Source: Actinomycetes bacterium
GTDB taxonomy: Bacteria; Actinomycetota; Actinomycetes; Propionibacteriales; Nocardioidaceae
NCBI GenBank assembly: GCA_023252095.1
Contig: JAHEXN010000236.1
Span: 1 to 5,450 of the forward strand
Direction of reading: 5' to 3'
DNA length: 5,450 bases
Shown in pieces: positions 1 through 4,480 of this stretch. Made by a program: the position numbers and the translations under genes. Numbering within the stretch: the stretch's first letter is position 1; each line of letters starts with the position of its first letter. The notes under the pieces were generated by a model, which was given only the letters and a program-made list of their open reading frames with translations, was not told the DNA's origin and made no database searches.

Positions 1-1
1 C

Positions 2-316
2 ACTTCGCTGGTCCGGATGAACACAAACGATGTCGTCGGTCGGGTAGACGCCGAGTACTTCGTCCCCGCGGGCTTTTCGACGTTTCGAGCTATTCTCGGA
101 GCTTCGCGCCACAACGAGCTTGGGCAGACCTTCAATGTCGGCATCTACTTTGAAGGCGTATTGCAGACGACGTATGACGTGTCGTACAAGTCCGATATAC
201 AGATTGCGTTACAAGTTCCGCCCGGCGCCACTGTGATCACACTGACGAATCAAGCCTACGATCGCTACGGGTACGGGTCAGTTATATTCGGCAACGCTCG
301 CTTCACTAGATCCTGA
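2..316 (+). CDS. C-terminal fragment of a protein with an NPCBM-like carbohydrate-binding domain (5' end outside window)
   Basis: The frame is open to the left edge of the window and ends at TGA 314-316. The first ATG at 17 is therefore probably internal: the codons before it read T-S-L-V-R with no stop and no obvious ribosome-binding site. About 104 residues are visible. The pattern is a short beta-rich domain: FSTFRAILG, then FNVGIYFEGV, then IQIALQVPPGATVITLTNQAYDRYG, and a closing VIFGNARF. This resembles NPCBM-type domains, which typically have a core like 'ykrFtatvGvd', a central 'f.vy.dGkllY', and a final 'D.adWadArl'. Such domains sit at the ends of secreted or surface glycan-active proteins. 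The resemblance is from memory, and no catalytic part is visible. Base composition is about 55% GC, well below the other genes, and codons such as ATA, TTA and TAT occur. That fits acquired DNA or a fast-evolving accessory gene. A hairpin terminator follows at 417-447. Confidence 0.6.
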   Translation, partial: TSLVRMNTNDVVGRVDAEYFVPAGFSTFRAILGASRHNELGQTFNVGIYFEGVLQTTYDVSYKSDIQIALQVPPGATVITLTNQAYDRYGYGSVIFGNARFTRS

Positions 317-416
317 GCTCTCCGCAGGCGAGAACCGAGTCGTGCCCGAGTACGCGCCCCCTTCGGCATCCTCTTCGCTGCCACCACCTGCACGATCGTT
401 CACCAGGCGCAAAGCA

Positions 417-447
417 GTAGGCCCGCCGTTTCCGGCGGGCCTACTTT
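417..447 (+). terminator. Intrinsic terminator of the left-edge gene
   Basis: A perfect 12-bp GC-rich stem pairs 417-428 with 433-444 around a TTTC loop. On the plus strand it is followed by TTT. It lies about 100 bases downstream of the TGA at 314-316 and in the right orientation to end that transcript. AAAG at 411-414 means the structure could also stop minus-strand transcription, such as read-through from the tRNA. Confidence 0.8.
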
Positions 448-489
448 GAAGGACCTCGGTTCTCTCACTCATGTCCTTACTTTGAGTGC

Positions 490-529
490 GAGCCCCGTGG
501 CGGAGCATAGGAGACTCCGTCGCGGGCTC
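490..529. repeat. Bulged hairpin enclosing an imperfect copy of the tRNA-Ala 3' end
   Basis: Positions 490-505 pair with 515-529 as a stem of about 15 bp, including two G-U pairs and one bulged C at 493. The loop is nine bases, 506-514. The stretch 498-514 matches 600-616, the tRNA-Ala 3' end with its CCA, at 16 of 17 positions, and the mismatch falls on the discriminator base. Read on the minus strand, the copy continues into GGAG but lacks the six bases TTCGAA of the T-loop. There is no U-tract on either side, so a terminator role is not evident. It could be a degraded attachment site, a tRNA remnant, or chance. Confidence 0.5.
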
Positions 530-553
530 CTCCTCGAATCGCTAGACCCGATA

Positions 554-600
554 AACGCTGAGAGGCCCGCCCCGAAGAACAGGGTGGGCCTCTCAGCGTT
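554..600 (-). terminator. 19-bp hairpin immediately 3' of tRNA-Ala, probable terminator or processing hairpin
   Basis: Positions 554-572 pair with 582-600: 19 consecutive pairs, one of them G-U, around a nine-base loop. Read on the minus strand, the stem begins with the A of the tRNA's CCA end. It is followed by a short TTTAT-like stretch, which is weak as a U-tract. Many actinobacterial terminators lack a strong U-tract, so termination of the tRNA transcript is the simplest reading. The overlap with CCA means the hairpin could also position 3' processing. Confidence 0.7.
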
Positions 601-675
601 GGTGGAGCATAGGAGATTCGAACTCCTGACCTCTTCCATGCCATGGAAGCGCGCTACCAACTGCGCCAATGCCCC
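600..675 (-). tRNA. tRNA-Ala, anticodon GGC, CCA encoded
   Basis: The reverse complement folds into a full cloverleaf of 73 bases plus encoded CCA (600-602). The acceptor stem GGGGCAT pairs with ATGCTCC. The D arm has GCGC stems around AGTTGGTA. The anticodon stem CTTCC/GGAAG encloses the loop ATGGCAT, giving anticodon GGC. The T arm is AGGAG-TTCGAAT-CTCCT and the discriminator base is A. The third acceptor pair is G3-U70, the classic identity element for alanyl-tRNA synthetase, so the alanine assignment is firm. The gene lies 65 bases downstream of the phosphatase stop on the same strand. It may have its own promoter (-10 candidate at 705-710) or be reached by read-through. Its 3' end is partly repeated at 498-514. 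Confidence 0.97.
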
Positions 676-704
676 GCTGTGGGTGACCCGAAGGCCGATC
701 ACCA

Positions 705-734
705 ACCTTAGTAGATGCCCCCCGCAAGCACCAA
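705..734 (-). promoter_or_regulatory. Candidate promoter of tRNA-Ala
   Basis: On the minus strand TAAGGT (705-710) fits the TAnnnT form of actinobacterial -10 elements. An 18-base spacer separates it from TTGGTG (729-734), which shares the TTG of the -35 consensus. Initiation near 697 would give a leader of about 20 bases before the tRNA 5' end at 675. The -35 is weak, so this is a suggestion from position and pattern only. Confidence 0.35.
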
Positions 735-740
735 ACCGGG

Positions 741-1385
741 TCAGTCGTCGTCGGTCATGACGGGTTCGGGGAGCGTGCCGGCGTTCCACTCCGTGAGGCG
801 CCAGTAGCGGTGCTGCGGCGGGCCGGACTCGGTCAGGACCGACCACGAACAGTTGCTCAGAGCCCCGAACGTGCGCCACGTCGACTGCGGGAACCCGAGG
901 AACGAGCACACGCCAGTGCGGATGACCGCGCCGTGGGCCACGACGACGAGCGTCGCGTCGGACGGCAGGCTCTGGAGCTCCTCGTGCAGTGCAGCGGCGA
1001 ACCGCTCCCCTGCCTCGAGGTGGGTCTCGGTGTCGGGGATCTGCGTCTCGTCGCCGTCGATCCAGGCCCGCATCGCCACCGGGAACTTCTCGAACGACTC
1101 CTGCCACGTGAGTCCCTCACGGGCGCCGAAGTTCATCTCGCGGAACCGCTCGTCGGGCTCGACCTCGACCCCCGCCACCCGACCCAGCGCCTCGGCGGTG
1201 TGCCGGGCGCGCTGCAGGTCGCTGCAGACGATGCGGTGCGGCTGGAGGGCCGCCAGACGCAGCGCGGCGGCCTCGGCCTGCTGCACGCCGACCTCGTCGA
1301 GCGGGGTGTCGGTCTGACCCTGCACCCGGCCGGCCACGTTCCACTCCGTGCGCCCGTGGCGCCAGACGATGACCTGACGGCTCAT
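741..1385 (-). CDS. Histidine phosphatase superfamily protein (phosphoglycerate-mutase-like), possible GpgP ortholog
   Basis: This is a cytosolic phosphatase of 214 residues. The branch-1 histidine phosphatase core is complete. The RHG motif (R9-H10-G11, in VWRHGRTEWN) carries the histidine that becomes phosphorylated. R59 lies in SDLQRAR, the likely acid/base E83 in FREMNFG, and the second histidine H151 in VVAHGAVIR. The start ATG at 1385-1383 overlaps the rsfS stop as ATGA and directly precedes the RHG strand. An upstream GTG in the same frame lies inside rsfS and would add a low-complexity Arg-rich tail, so I rejected it. There is little Shine-Dalgarno signal, so translation probably depends on coupling to rsfS. 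In Mycobacterium tuberculosis the gene after nadD-rsfS is gpgP, glucosyl-3-phosphoglycerate phosphatase. The shared position and the similar C-terminal WRL..WNA pattern suggest orthology, but the substrate here is unproven. Phosphoglycerate mutase or cobalamin-phosphatase activity cannot be excluded. Confidence 0.93.
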   Translation of the reverse strand: MSRQVIVWRHGRTEWNVAGRVQGQTDTPLDEVGVQQAEAAALRLAALQPHRIVCSDLQRARHTAEALGRVAGVEVEPDERFREMNFGAREGLTWQESFEKFPVAMRAWIDGDETQIPDTETHLEAGERFAAALHEELQSLPSDATLVVVAHGAVIRTGVCSFLGFPQSTWRTFGALSNCSWSVLTESGPPQHRYWRLTEWNAGTLPEPVMTDDD

Positions 1386-1735
1386 TTGACTGAGACTTCG
1401 GGGCAGTCGCGCCAGAGGCGTTCGAGGGCGTAGAACTCGCGCTCCTCGACGTGCTGGACGTGCACCACGATGTCGGCGAAGTCGAGCAGGATCCACCGGC
1501 CCTCGCGGGAGCCCTCGCGCCGCACGGCCTTGGCGCCGTGCTCGCGCAGCTTGTCCTCGACCTCGTCCTGCACGGCGCGGGCCTGCGTGGAGCTCGTGAC
1601 CGAGCAGATCAGGAAGACGTCGGTGATGAAGAGCTGGTCGGAGACGTCGAAGGCGCGCACGTTGGTGGCCGACTTCTCGGTCGCGGCCGCCGCGGCGATG
1701 CGGGTCAGGTCGAGGGCGAGCTCGGTGGCGGTCAT
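1382..1735 (-). CDS. rsfS: Ribosome silencing factor RsfS (YbeB/Iojap, DUF143 family)
   Basis: The product is 117 residues, the usual length for RsfS. Members of this family bind uL14 on the 50S subunit and block joining to 30S, lowering translation when nutrients are scarce. The conserved fold is evident. VRAFDVSDQLFITDVFLICS at about 26-45 is the core strand region, followed by the helix SSTQARAVQDEVEDKL at 48-63. GRWILLDFADIVVHV at 79-93 is the family's signature strand, and EEREFYALERLW at 97-108 the closing helix. The ATG at 1735-1733 overlaps the nadD stop as ATGA, and its own stop overlaps the next gene's start the same way. AAGGGA lies about 12 bases upstream, rather far, so coupling to nadD likely drives initiation. 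The nadD-rsfS pair is widely conserved in bacteria. A longer frame upstream runs through nadD and is Arg-rich, so the internal ATG is preferred. Confidence 0.96.
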   Translation of the reverse strand: MTATELALDLTRIAAAAATEKSATNVRAFDVSDQLFITDVFLICSVTSSTQARAVQDEVEDKLREHGAKAVRREGSREGRWILLDFADIVVHVQHVEEREFYALERLWRDCPEVSVK

Positions 1736-2328
1736 GAGGTGGGGATTCCCTTTTCGGTGGGGGCGTAGAGCCCGTGCTTGGCGACGTACTGGACGACGCC
1801 GTCGGGCACGAGGTACCAGACAGGTTGACCGCTGCGGACGCGGTCGCGGCAGTCGGTCGAGGAGATGGCGAGGGCGGGGATCTCGAGCACGGTGACCCGG
1901 CCCTGCGGCAGGCCCGCGAGCATCGACTCGTCGAGGTCGTGCCCGGGACGCGTGCAGGCCACGAACTGGGCCAGCTCGAAGATCTCGTCGTGGTCGCGCC
2001 ACGTGAGGATCTGGGCCATCGCGTCGGCGCCGGTGATGAAGAACAGGTCGGCGTCGGGACGCTGCCGGGCGATGTCGGTCAAGGTGTCAACCGTGTAGGT
2101 CGGACCGCTGCGGTCGATGTCGACCCGGCTGACCTCGAAGCGTGGATTGGCGGCCGTCGCGATGACGGTCATGAGGTACCGGTGCTCGGCCGGCGAGACC
2201 TCACGGTCGGCCTTCTGCCAGGGCTGGCCCGTGGGCACGAACACGACCTCGTCGAGGTCGAACGTCGCCTGCACCTCGCTCGCGGCCACGAGGTGGCCGT
2301 GGTGGATGGGGTCGAACGTGCCACCCAT
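1732..2328 (-). CDS. nadD: Nicotinate-nucleotide adenylyltransferase
   Basis: NadD joins nicotinate mononucleotide and ATP to form deamido-NAD and pyrophosphate in the cytosolic NAD pathway. The 198 residues show the nucleotidyltransferase fold. MGGTFDPIHHGH at 1-12 includes the HxGH motif (H9-G11-H12). The substrate-loop region is FVPTGQPWQK at 30-39, followed by FITGADAM at 97-104 and W110. The second ATP-binding motif is ISSTDCR at 155-161, followed by VPDGVVQYV near the end. The ATG at 2328-2326 is preceded by GGAGGG eight bases upstream, a strong ribosome-binding site, and no ATG, GTG or TTG lies in frame for the next 70 bases. The preceding V-G-V codons resemble the N-terminus of homologues annotated with longer starts, but no start codon supports an extension. 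The ribosome-binding site lies within a hairpin (2335-2360), which may modulate translation. The stop overlaps the rsfS start. Confidence 0.96.
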   Translation of the reverse strand: MGGTFDPIHHGHLVAASEVQATFDLDEVVFVPTGQPWQKADREVSPAEHRYLMTVIATAANPRFEVSRVDIDRSGPTYTVDTLTDIARQRPDADLFFITGADAMAQILTWRDHDEIFELAQFVACTRPGHDLDESMLAGLPQGRVTVLEIPALAISSTDCRDRVRSGQPVWYLVPDGVVQYVAKHGLYAPTEKGIPTS

Positions 2329-2334
2329 GACACC

Positions 2335-2360
2335 GACCCTCCGCCGCGGGGCAGAGGGTC
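2335..2360 (-). promoter_or_regulatory. Hairpin masking the nadD ribosome-binding site
   Basis: GACCCTC and GAGGGTC form a perfect 7-bp inverted repeat (2335-2341 with 2354-2360). After one mismatch, three inner GC pairs (2343-2345 with 2350-2352) leave a four-base loop. On the minus-strand RNA the 3' arm contains GGAGGG (2337-2342), the nadD Shine-Dalgarno sequence. It is therefore paired when the hairpin forms. The structure lies between the small membrane gene (stop at 2382) and nadD. It could limit nadD translation or act as a weak attenuator; no U-tract follows, which argues against a simple terminator. Confidence 0.5.
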
Positions 2361-2381
2361 GTGGCGGGGCGTGGTTCGCGC

Positions 2382-2537
2382 TCAGGTGTGCTCGCGACCC
2401 TTGCCGAAGGCCAGCAGGATGAACAGGAGCGAGAAGAGAATGCCGAGCGCCACCGCACCGATGATGTACGGGTTGATGGCGGCTTCCTCGGCGTGCTCGG
2501 AGTTCTCAGCCGCGGCGACCAGGATCGTGGAAAGCAT
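2382..2537 (-). CDS. Small single-pass membrane protein, function unknown
   Basis: This 51-residue gene occupies the space between proA and nadD. It has a short N-terminus rich in Ala and Glu (ENSEHAEEAA at 11-20), then INPYIIGAVALG leading into one hydrophobic helix at roughly 24-43. The tail FGKGREHT is short and positively charged, so the charge distribution predicts N-out/C-in topology. The helix, charged tail and NPY motif look like a real conserved small protein rather than chance. I recall similar hypothetical proteins next to nadD or proA in other actinobacteria, but cannot verify that here. The ATG at 2537-2535 has no Shine-Dalgarno sequence. Instead a TAGATT -10 element ends seven bases upstream, suggesting a leaderless transcript starting at the ATG. 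The gene begins 41 bases after the proA stop and ends 53 bases before nadD. No enzymatic role can be inferred. Confidence 0.82.
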   Translation of the reverse strand: MLSTILVAAAENSEHAEEAAINPYIIGAVALGILFSLLFILLAFGKGREHT

Positions 2538-2544
2538 GGGCGTC

Positions 2545-2550
2545 AATCTA
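2545..2550 (-). promoter_or_regulatory. -10 element of a leaderless promoter for the small membrane protein
   Basis: TAGATT on the minus strand fits the TAnnnT consensus of actinobacterial principal sigma factors. Seven bases separate it from the ATG at 2537, so the expected start site is at or within a base of the A of that ATG. No good -35 is visible 16-19 bases upstream, and no Shine-Dalgarno sequence precedes the ATG. This would give an internal promoter feeding the small gene and nadD-rsfS-phosphatase independently of proA. Confidence 0.5.
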
Positions 2551-2578
2551 CCAGCGCCCACGACCGTGCACGCCAGGG

Positions 2579-3859
2579 TCAGCGCACGTGGCCGTCGCCC
2601 TCCACGACATAGGTCGTGGTGGTCATCTCCTGCAGGCCCATCGGGCCGCGCGCGTGCAGCTTCTGGGTCGAGATGCCGATCTCGGCACCGAAGCCGAACT
2701 CCCCGCCGTCGGTGAACCGCGTGGACGCGTTGACCATGACCGCGGCGGAGTCGACTCCGAGCGTGAAGCGCCGCGCCGTGGCCGCCGAGCGCGTCACGAT
2801 CGCCTCGGTGTGGCCCGAGGAGAACCTCCGCACGTGGGCCACCGCGTCGTCGACCGAGTCGACCACACGGGCCGAGATCTCGAGGTCCAGGTACTCCGTG
2901 GCGTAGTCCTCGTCAGTGGCCTCCACGACCGCTGGGTCCGTCGCGCGGAACGCGGCATCGCCGTGGATCACGACCCCGTGCCCACGCAGGGCCGCAACGA
3001 CCTTCGGCAGGAACTGGTCCGCGACGTCGCGGTGCACGAGCAACGACTCCGCCGCGTTGCAGACGCTCGTGCGGTGGGTCTTGGCGTTCACGACGATGTC
3101 GAGCGCCATCGCAAGGTCGGCCTCGGCATCGACGTACACGTGGCAGTTGCCCGTGCCGGTCTCGATGACGGGCACCGTGGACTCCTCCACGACGGCTCGG
3201 ATCAGCCCTGCACCGCCGCGCGGGATGACCAGGTCGACGAGTCCCCGAGCGCGCATGAGCTCGGTGGCCGAGGCCCGGTCGTCGCTGGAGAGGAGCGAGA
3301 TCAGGTCGGCGGGCAGGCCGGCCTGCTCGATCGCAGCGCGCATGACCTCGACGATCACGGCATTGGACCGCGCGGCCGACGCCGACCCGCGCAGGACGAC
3401 CGCGCTGCCGGCCTTGAGGCAGATCGCCGCGGCATCGGCGGTGACGTTCGGACGCCCCTCGTAGATCATGCCGATCACGCCCATCGGCACGCGGATCTGC
3501 GTGAGACGCAGACCGTTGGGCAGCACCGAGCCGCGCACGACCTCGCCGATCGGGTCCGGCAGCCCGGCGACGTCCCGCACTCCCTGCGCGAAGGCGGCGA
3601 CCCGGGCGGGGTCCAACCGGAGCCGGTCGACGACGTTCTCACCCGTGCCCGCCGCACGGGCGGCCACGACGTCGAGGTCGTTGGCCTCGACGATGCGGTC
3701 GGTCGCCGCGACCAGCGCGTCGGCCGCCGCCAGGAGTGCCGCGTCCTTCGCGGCACGCGTGGCGGTGGCGAGCACGATCGAGGCCTCACCGGCCCGTCGG
3801 GCGGTCGCGTGCACCTCGTCGCGGGCTGCGGTGGAGGTGTCGTCGGACAACAGGCTCAT
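2579..3859 (-). CDS. proA: Gamma-glutamyl phosphate reductase (glutamate-5-semialdehyde dehydrogenase)
   Basis: ProA reduces gamma-glutamyl phosphate with NADPH to glutamate-5-semialdehyde, the second step of proline synthesis from glutamate, in the cytosol. At 426 residues the length is typical and the protein looks intact. It shows the aldehyde dehydrogenase fold: YEGRPNV at 133-139, the cofactor-binding KAGSAVVLRGS at 149-159 and IPRGG at 212-216. The catalytic cysteine is C267 in TSVCNAAE, and the family signature spans RFTDGGEFGFGAEIGIST to LHARGPMGL at about 381-409. The ATG at 3859-3857 is supported by AGGA seven bases upstream. TAGGAT, ending six bases upstream, is also a good -10, so the mRNA may be leaderless. 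The partner kinase gene proB, often directly upstream in actinobacteria, is absent here. A WhiB-like gene ends 37 bases upstream instead. Confidence 0.98.
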   Translation of the reverse strand: MSLLSDDTSTAARDEVHATARRAGEASIVLATATRAAKDAALLAAADALVAATDRIVEANDLDVVAARAAGTGENVVDRLRLDPARVAAFAQGVRDVAGLPDPIGEVVRGSVLPNGLRLTQIRVPMGVIGMIYEGRPNVTADAAAICLKAGSAVVLRGSASAARSNAVIVEVMRAAIEQAGLPADLISLLSSDDRASATELMRARGLVDLVIPRGGAGLIRAVVEESTVPVIETGTGNCHVYVDAEADLAMALDIVVNAKTHRTSVCNAAESLLVHRDVADQFLPKVVAALRGHGVVIHGDAAFRATDPAVVEATDEDYATEYLDLEISARVVDSVDDAVAHVRRFSSGHTEAIVTRSAATARRFTLGVDSAAVMVNASTRFTDGGEFGFGAEIGISTQKLHARGPMGLQEMTTTTYVVEGDGHVR

Positions 3860-3865
3860 GCGCGA

Positions 3866-3871
3866 ATCCTA
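3866..3871 (-). promoter_or_regulatory. Possible -10 element for proA (overlaps a possible ribosome-binding site)
   Basis: TAGGAT on the minus strand matches the TAnnnT -10 form and ends six bases before the proA ATG. Transcription could therefore start at the ATG itself. The same bases contain AGGA at a spacing suited to a Shine-Dalgarno sequence, so the two readings compete. No convincing -35 lies 16-19 bases upstream. Confidence 0.35.
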
Positions 3872-3896
3872 TGCCGCCGCGCCTGGCCGGGATCGG

Positions 3897-4271
3897 CTAC
3901 TGGGCCCGCCGCACAGCGGAGCTGTCCTGCTCCTCCGGCTCGCGGTCTCGCCGATGCACCCACGCGTACGGTCGGTGGACGCCACGGACGTACGGCCGAC
4001 CTCCGGCGACGCCGGTGTACCGGTCGATCTCCGCCCACTTCGCGCAGTCGGCGAGCACTGGGCACGCCCGGCAGATCTCGAGGAGAGGGGCCGCCGCAGC
4101 GAGTGCCTCGTCGACGGACCGGGCCTCGGCCCAGATGTGCTCACCCTCGGCCCACTCGGCCTCCCGGCCGACGCAGCTCCCCCGGTCCAGGCGTGCCGAG
4201 GCCTCGGCCGCCTGCACGTCGCGGAGCGACGGACGCAGGCTCGGTCCCTGTCGCTGACCCGCCGCCGTCAC
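3897..4271 (-). CDS. WhiB-family (Wbl) iron-sulfur transcriptional regulator, divergent
   Basis: Wbl proteins hold a [4Fe-4S] cluster on four cysteines and usually act with the principal sigma factor to control transcription in response to redox, nitric oxide or developmental signals. This 124-residue protein has exactly four cysteines in the family order: C33, then C67-x2-C70-x5-C76 within ICRACPVLADCAKWA. The usual G[VI]WGG turn is replaced by GVAGGR at 87-92, losing the tryptophan. A basic tail with VRGVHRPYAWVHRRDR follows, a plausible DNA-contact segment. The GTG start at 4271-4269 has AGGAGG five bases upstream, and the stop is TAG at 3897-3899. A 15-codon ORF may end in a GTGA overlap with the start. 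Family membership is likely from the cysteine spacing; the subfamily is unclear. Its nearness to proA (37 bases) looks incidental. Confidence 0.82.
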   Translation of the reverse strand: MTAAGQRQGPSLRPSLRDVQAAEASARLDRGSCVGREAEWAEGEHIWAEARSVDEALAAAAPLLEICRACPVLADCAKWAEIDRYTGVAGGRPYVRGVHRPYAWVHRRDREPEEQDSSAVRRAQ

Positions 4272-4315
4272 CTGGACCTCCTGCGCTGCGCTCCCAGGGG
4301 CGTAGCCCCGTTCAT
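4268..4315 (-). CDS. Possible 15-residue upstream ORF of the whiB-like gene
   Basis: An ATG at 4315-4313 opens a short frame, MNGATPLGAQRRRSR, whose TGA (4270-4268) overlaps the GTG start of the whiB-like gene as GTGA. Ribosomes finishing it would be placed at the regulator's start, which allows translational coupling. The peptide ends in an Arg-rich run and crosses a small GGGGC/GCCCC hairpin (4297-4309). Its own initiation signal is poor (GGGA two bases before the ATG). WhiB7 genes are known to use leader-ORF control, but this sequence is not similar. In GC-rich DNA such a frame can arise by chance. Confidence 0.3.
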   Translation of the reverse strand: MNGATPLGAQRRRSR

Positions 4316-4326
4316 GTTCCCGAACA
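4315..4326. promoter_or_regulatory. 12-bp perfect palindrome upstream of the whiB-like gene, candidate operator
   Basis: TGTTC-CC-GAACA is a perfect inverted repeat of 5-bp arms with a two-base centre, about 45 bases before the GTG start and just ahead of the possible upstream ORF. Its symmetry and position suit a dimeric repressor or activator site. The half-sites face the opposite way to the actinobacterial LexA box (GAAC-N4-GTTC). No clear -10 or -35 for the principal sigma factor was found in 4272-4480 to anchor it. Confidence 0.3.
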
Positions 4327-4462
4327 CCGTCACGTCGCCCCCCACAGTCGGCGTAGTCAGGTCTCCCGGCCGGTCGACTCGCGGCGATCCTGCACTGAGC
4401 AGCCCGCCGACGACGACCGCGCGAACCGGTGCCCCTCGACGTTGGATGAACGTCCCAGAATC

Positions 4463-4478
4463 GGCCGCGACCGTGGCC
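4463..4478 (-). terminator. Weak hairpin just after the LuxR-type gene
   Basis: Two bases past the stop codon (4481-4483), GGCC-N8-GGCC folds as four plus two GC pairs with one internal mismatch (4463-4478). A second small inverted repeat, CAGGC/GCCTG at 4482-4500, overlaps the gene's end. There is no U-tract, so this may be a factor-independent stop of low strength or simply GC-rich sequence. The rest of the 209-base gap to the whiB-like gene holds no other gene I can support. Confidence 0.25.
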
Positions 4479-4480
4479 CC

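Larger units (their letters stand above)
317..599. other. Intergenic region between the left gene and tRNA-Ala, no protein gene
   Basis: This stretch separates a plus-strand gene from a minus-strand tRNA. It contains three hairpins: a terminator at 417-444, a bulged hairpin at 490-529 and a 19-bp hairpin at 554-600. It also holds an imperfect copy of the tRNA-Ala 3' end at 498-517 and an 8-bp direct repeat TACTTTGA at 442-449 and 478-485. The open frames crossing it run through these hairpins, have low-complexity Arg/Ser/Gly composition and resemble no protein, so I do not call a gene. Positions 317-410 hold nothing I recognise. Confidence 0.75.

Noticed and set aside
278..508. Minus-strand open frame of 76 codons at the left
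   Set aside because: It crosses the terminator hairpin and the end of the left-edge gene, is low complexity, and has no motif or convincing ribosome-binding site.
469..1107. Minus-strand frame running through tRNA-Ala and the phosphatase gene in another phase
   Set aside because: It reads through a tRNA and an established coding region and is Arg-rich, so it is a shadow.
741..1496. Longer start for the phosphatase gene at about 1496
   Set aside because: It would add 37 Arg/Pro-rich residues overlapping rsfS. The ATG at 1385 sits in an ATGA overlap just before the RHG strand, as expected for the family.
1382..2002. Longer start for rsfS inside nadD
   Set aside because: The extra residues are Arg/Pro-rich shadow of nadD. 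The ATG at 1735 gives the normal RsfS length and N-terminus.
2201..2458. Minus-strand 85-codon frame between proA and nadD
   Set aside because: It overlaps the 51-codon membrane gene and nadD in another frame and has Ser/Arg/Pro-rich, motif-free sequence.
4315..4326. Reading the palindrome as a LexA box, or GGGAACA as an extracytoplasmic sigma factor -35
   Set aside because: The half-sites point the wrong way for the actinobacterial LexA box. No GTT-type -10 lies 16-19 bases downstream of GGGAACA.
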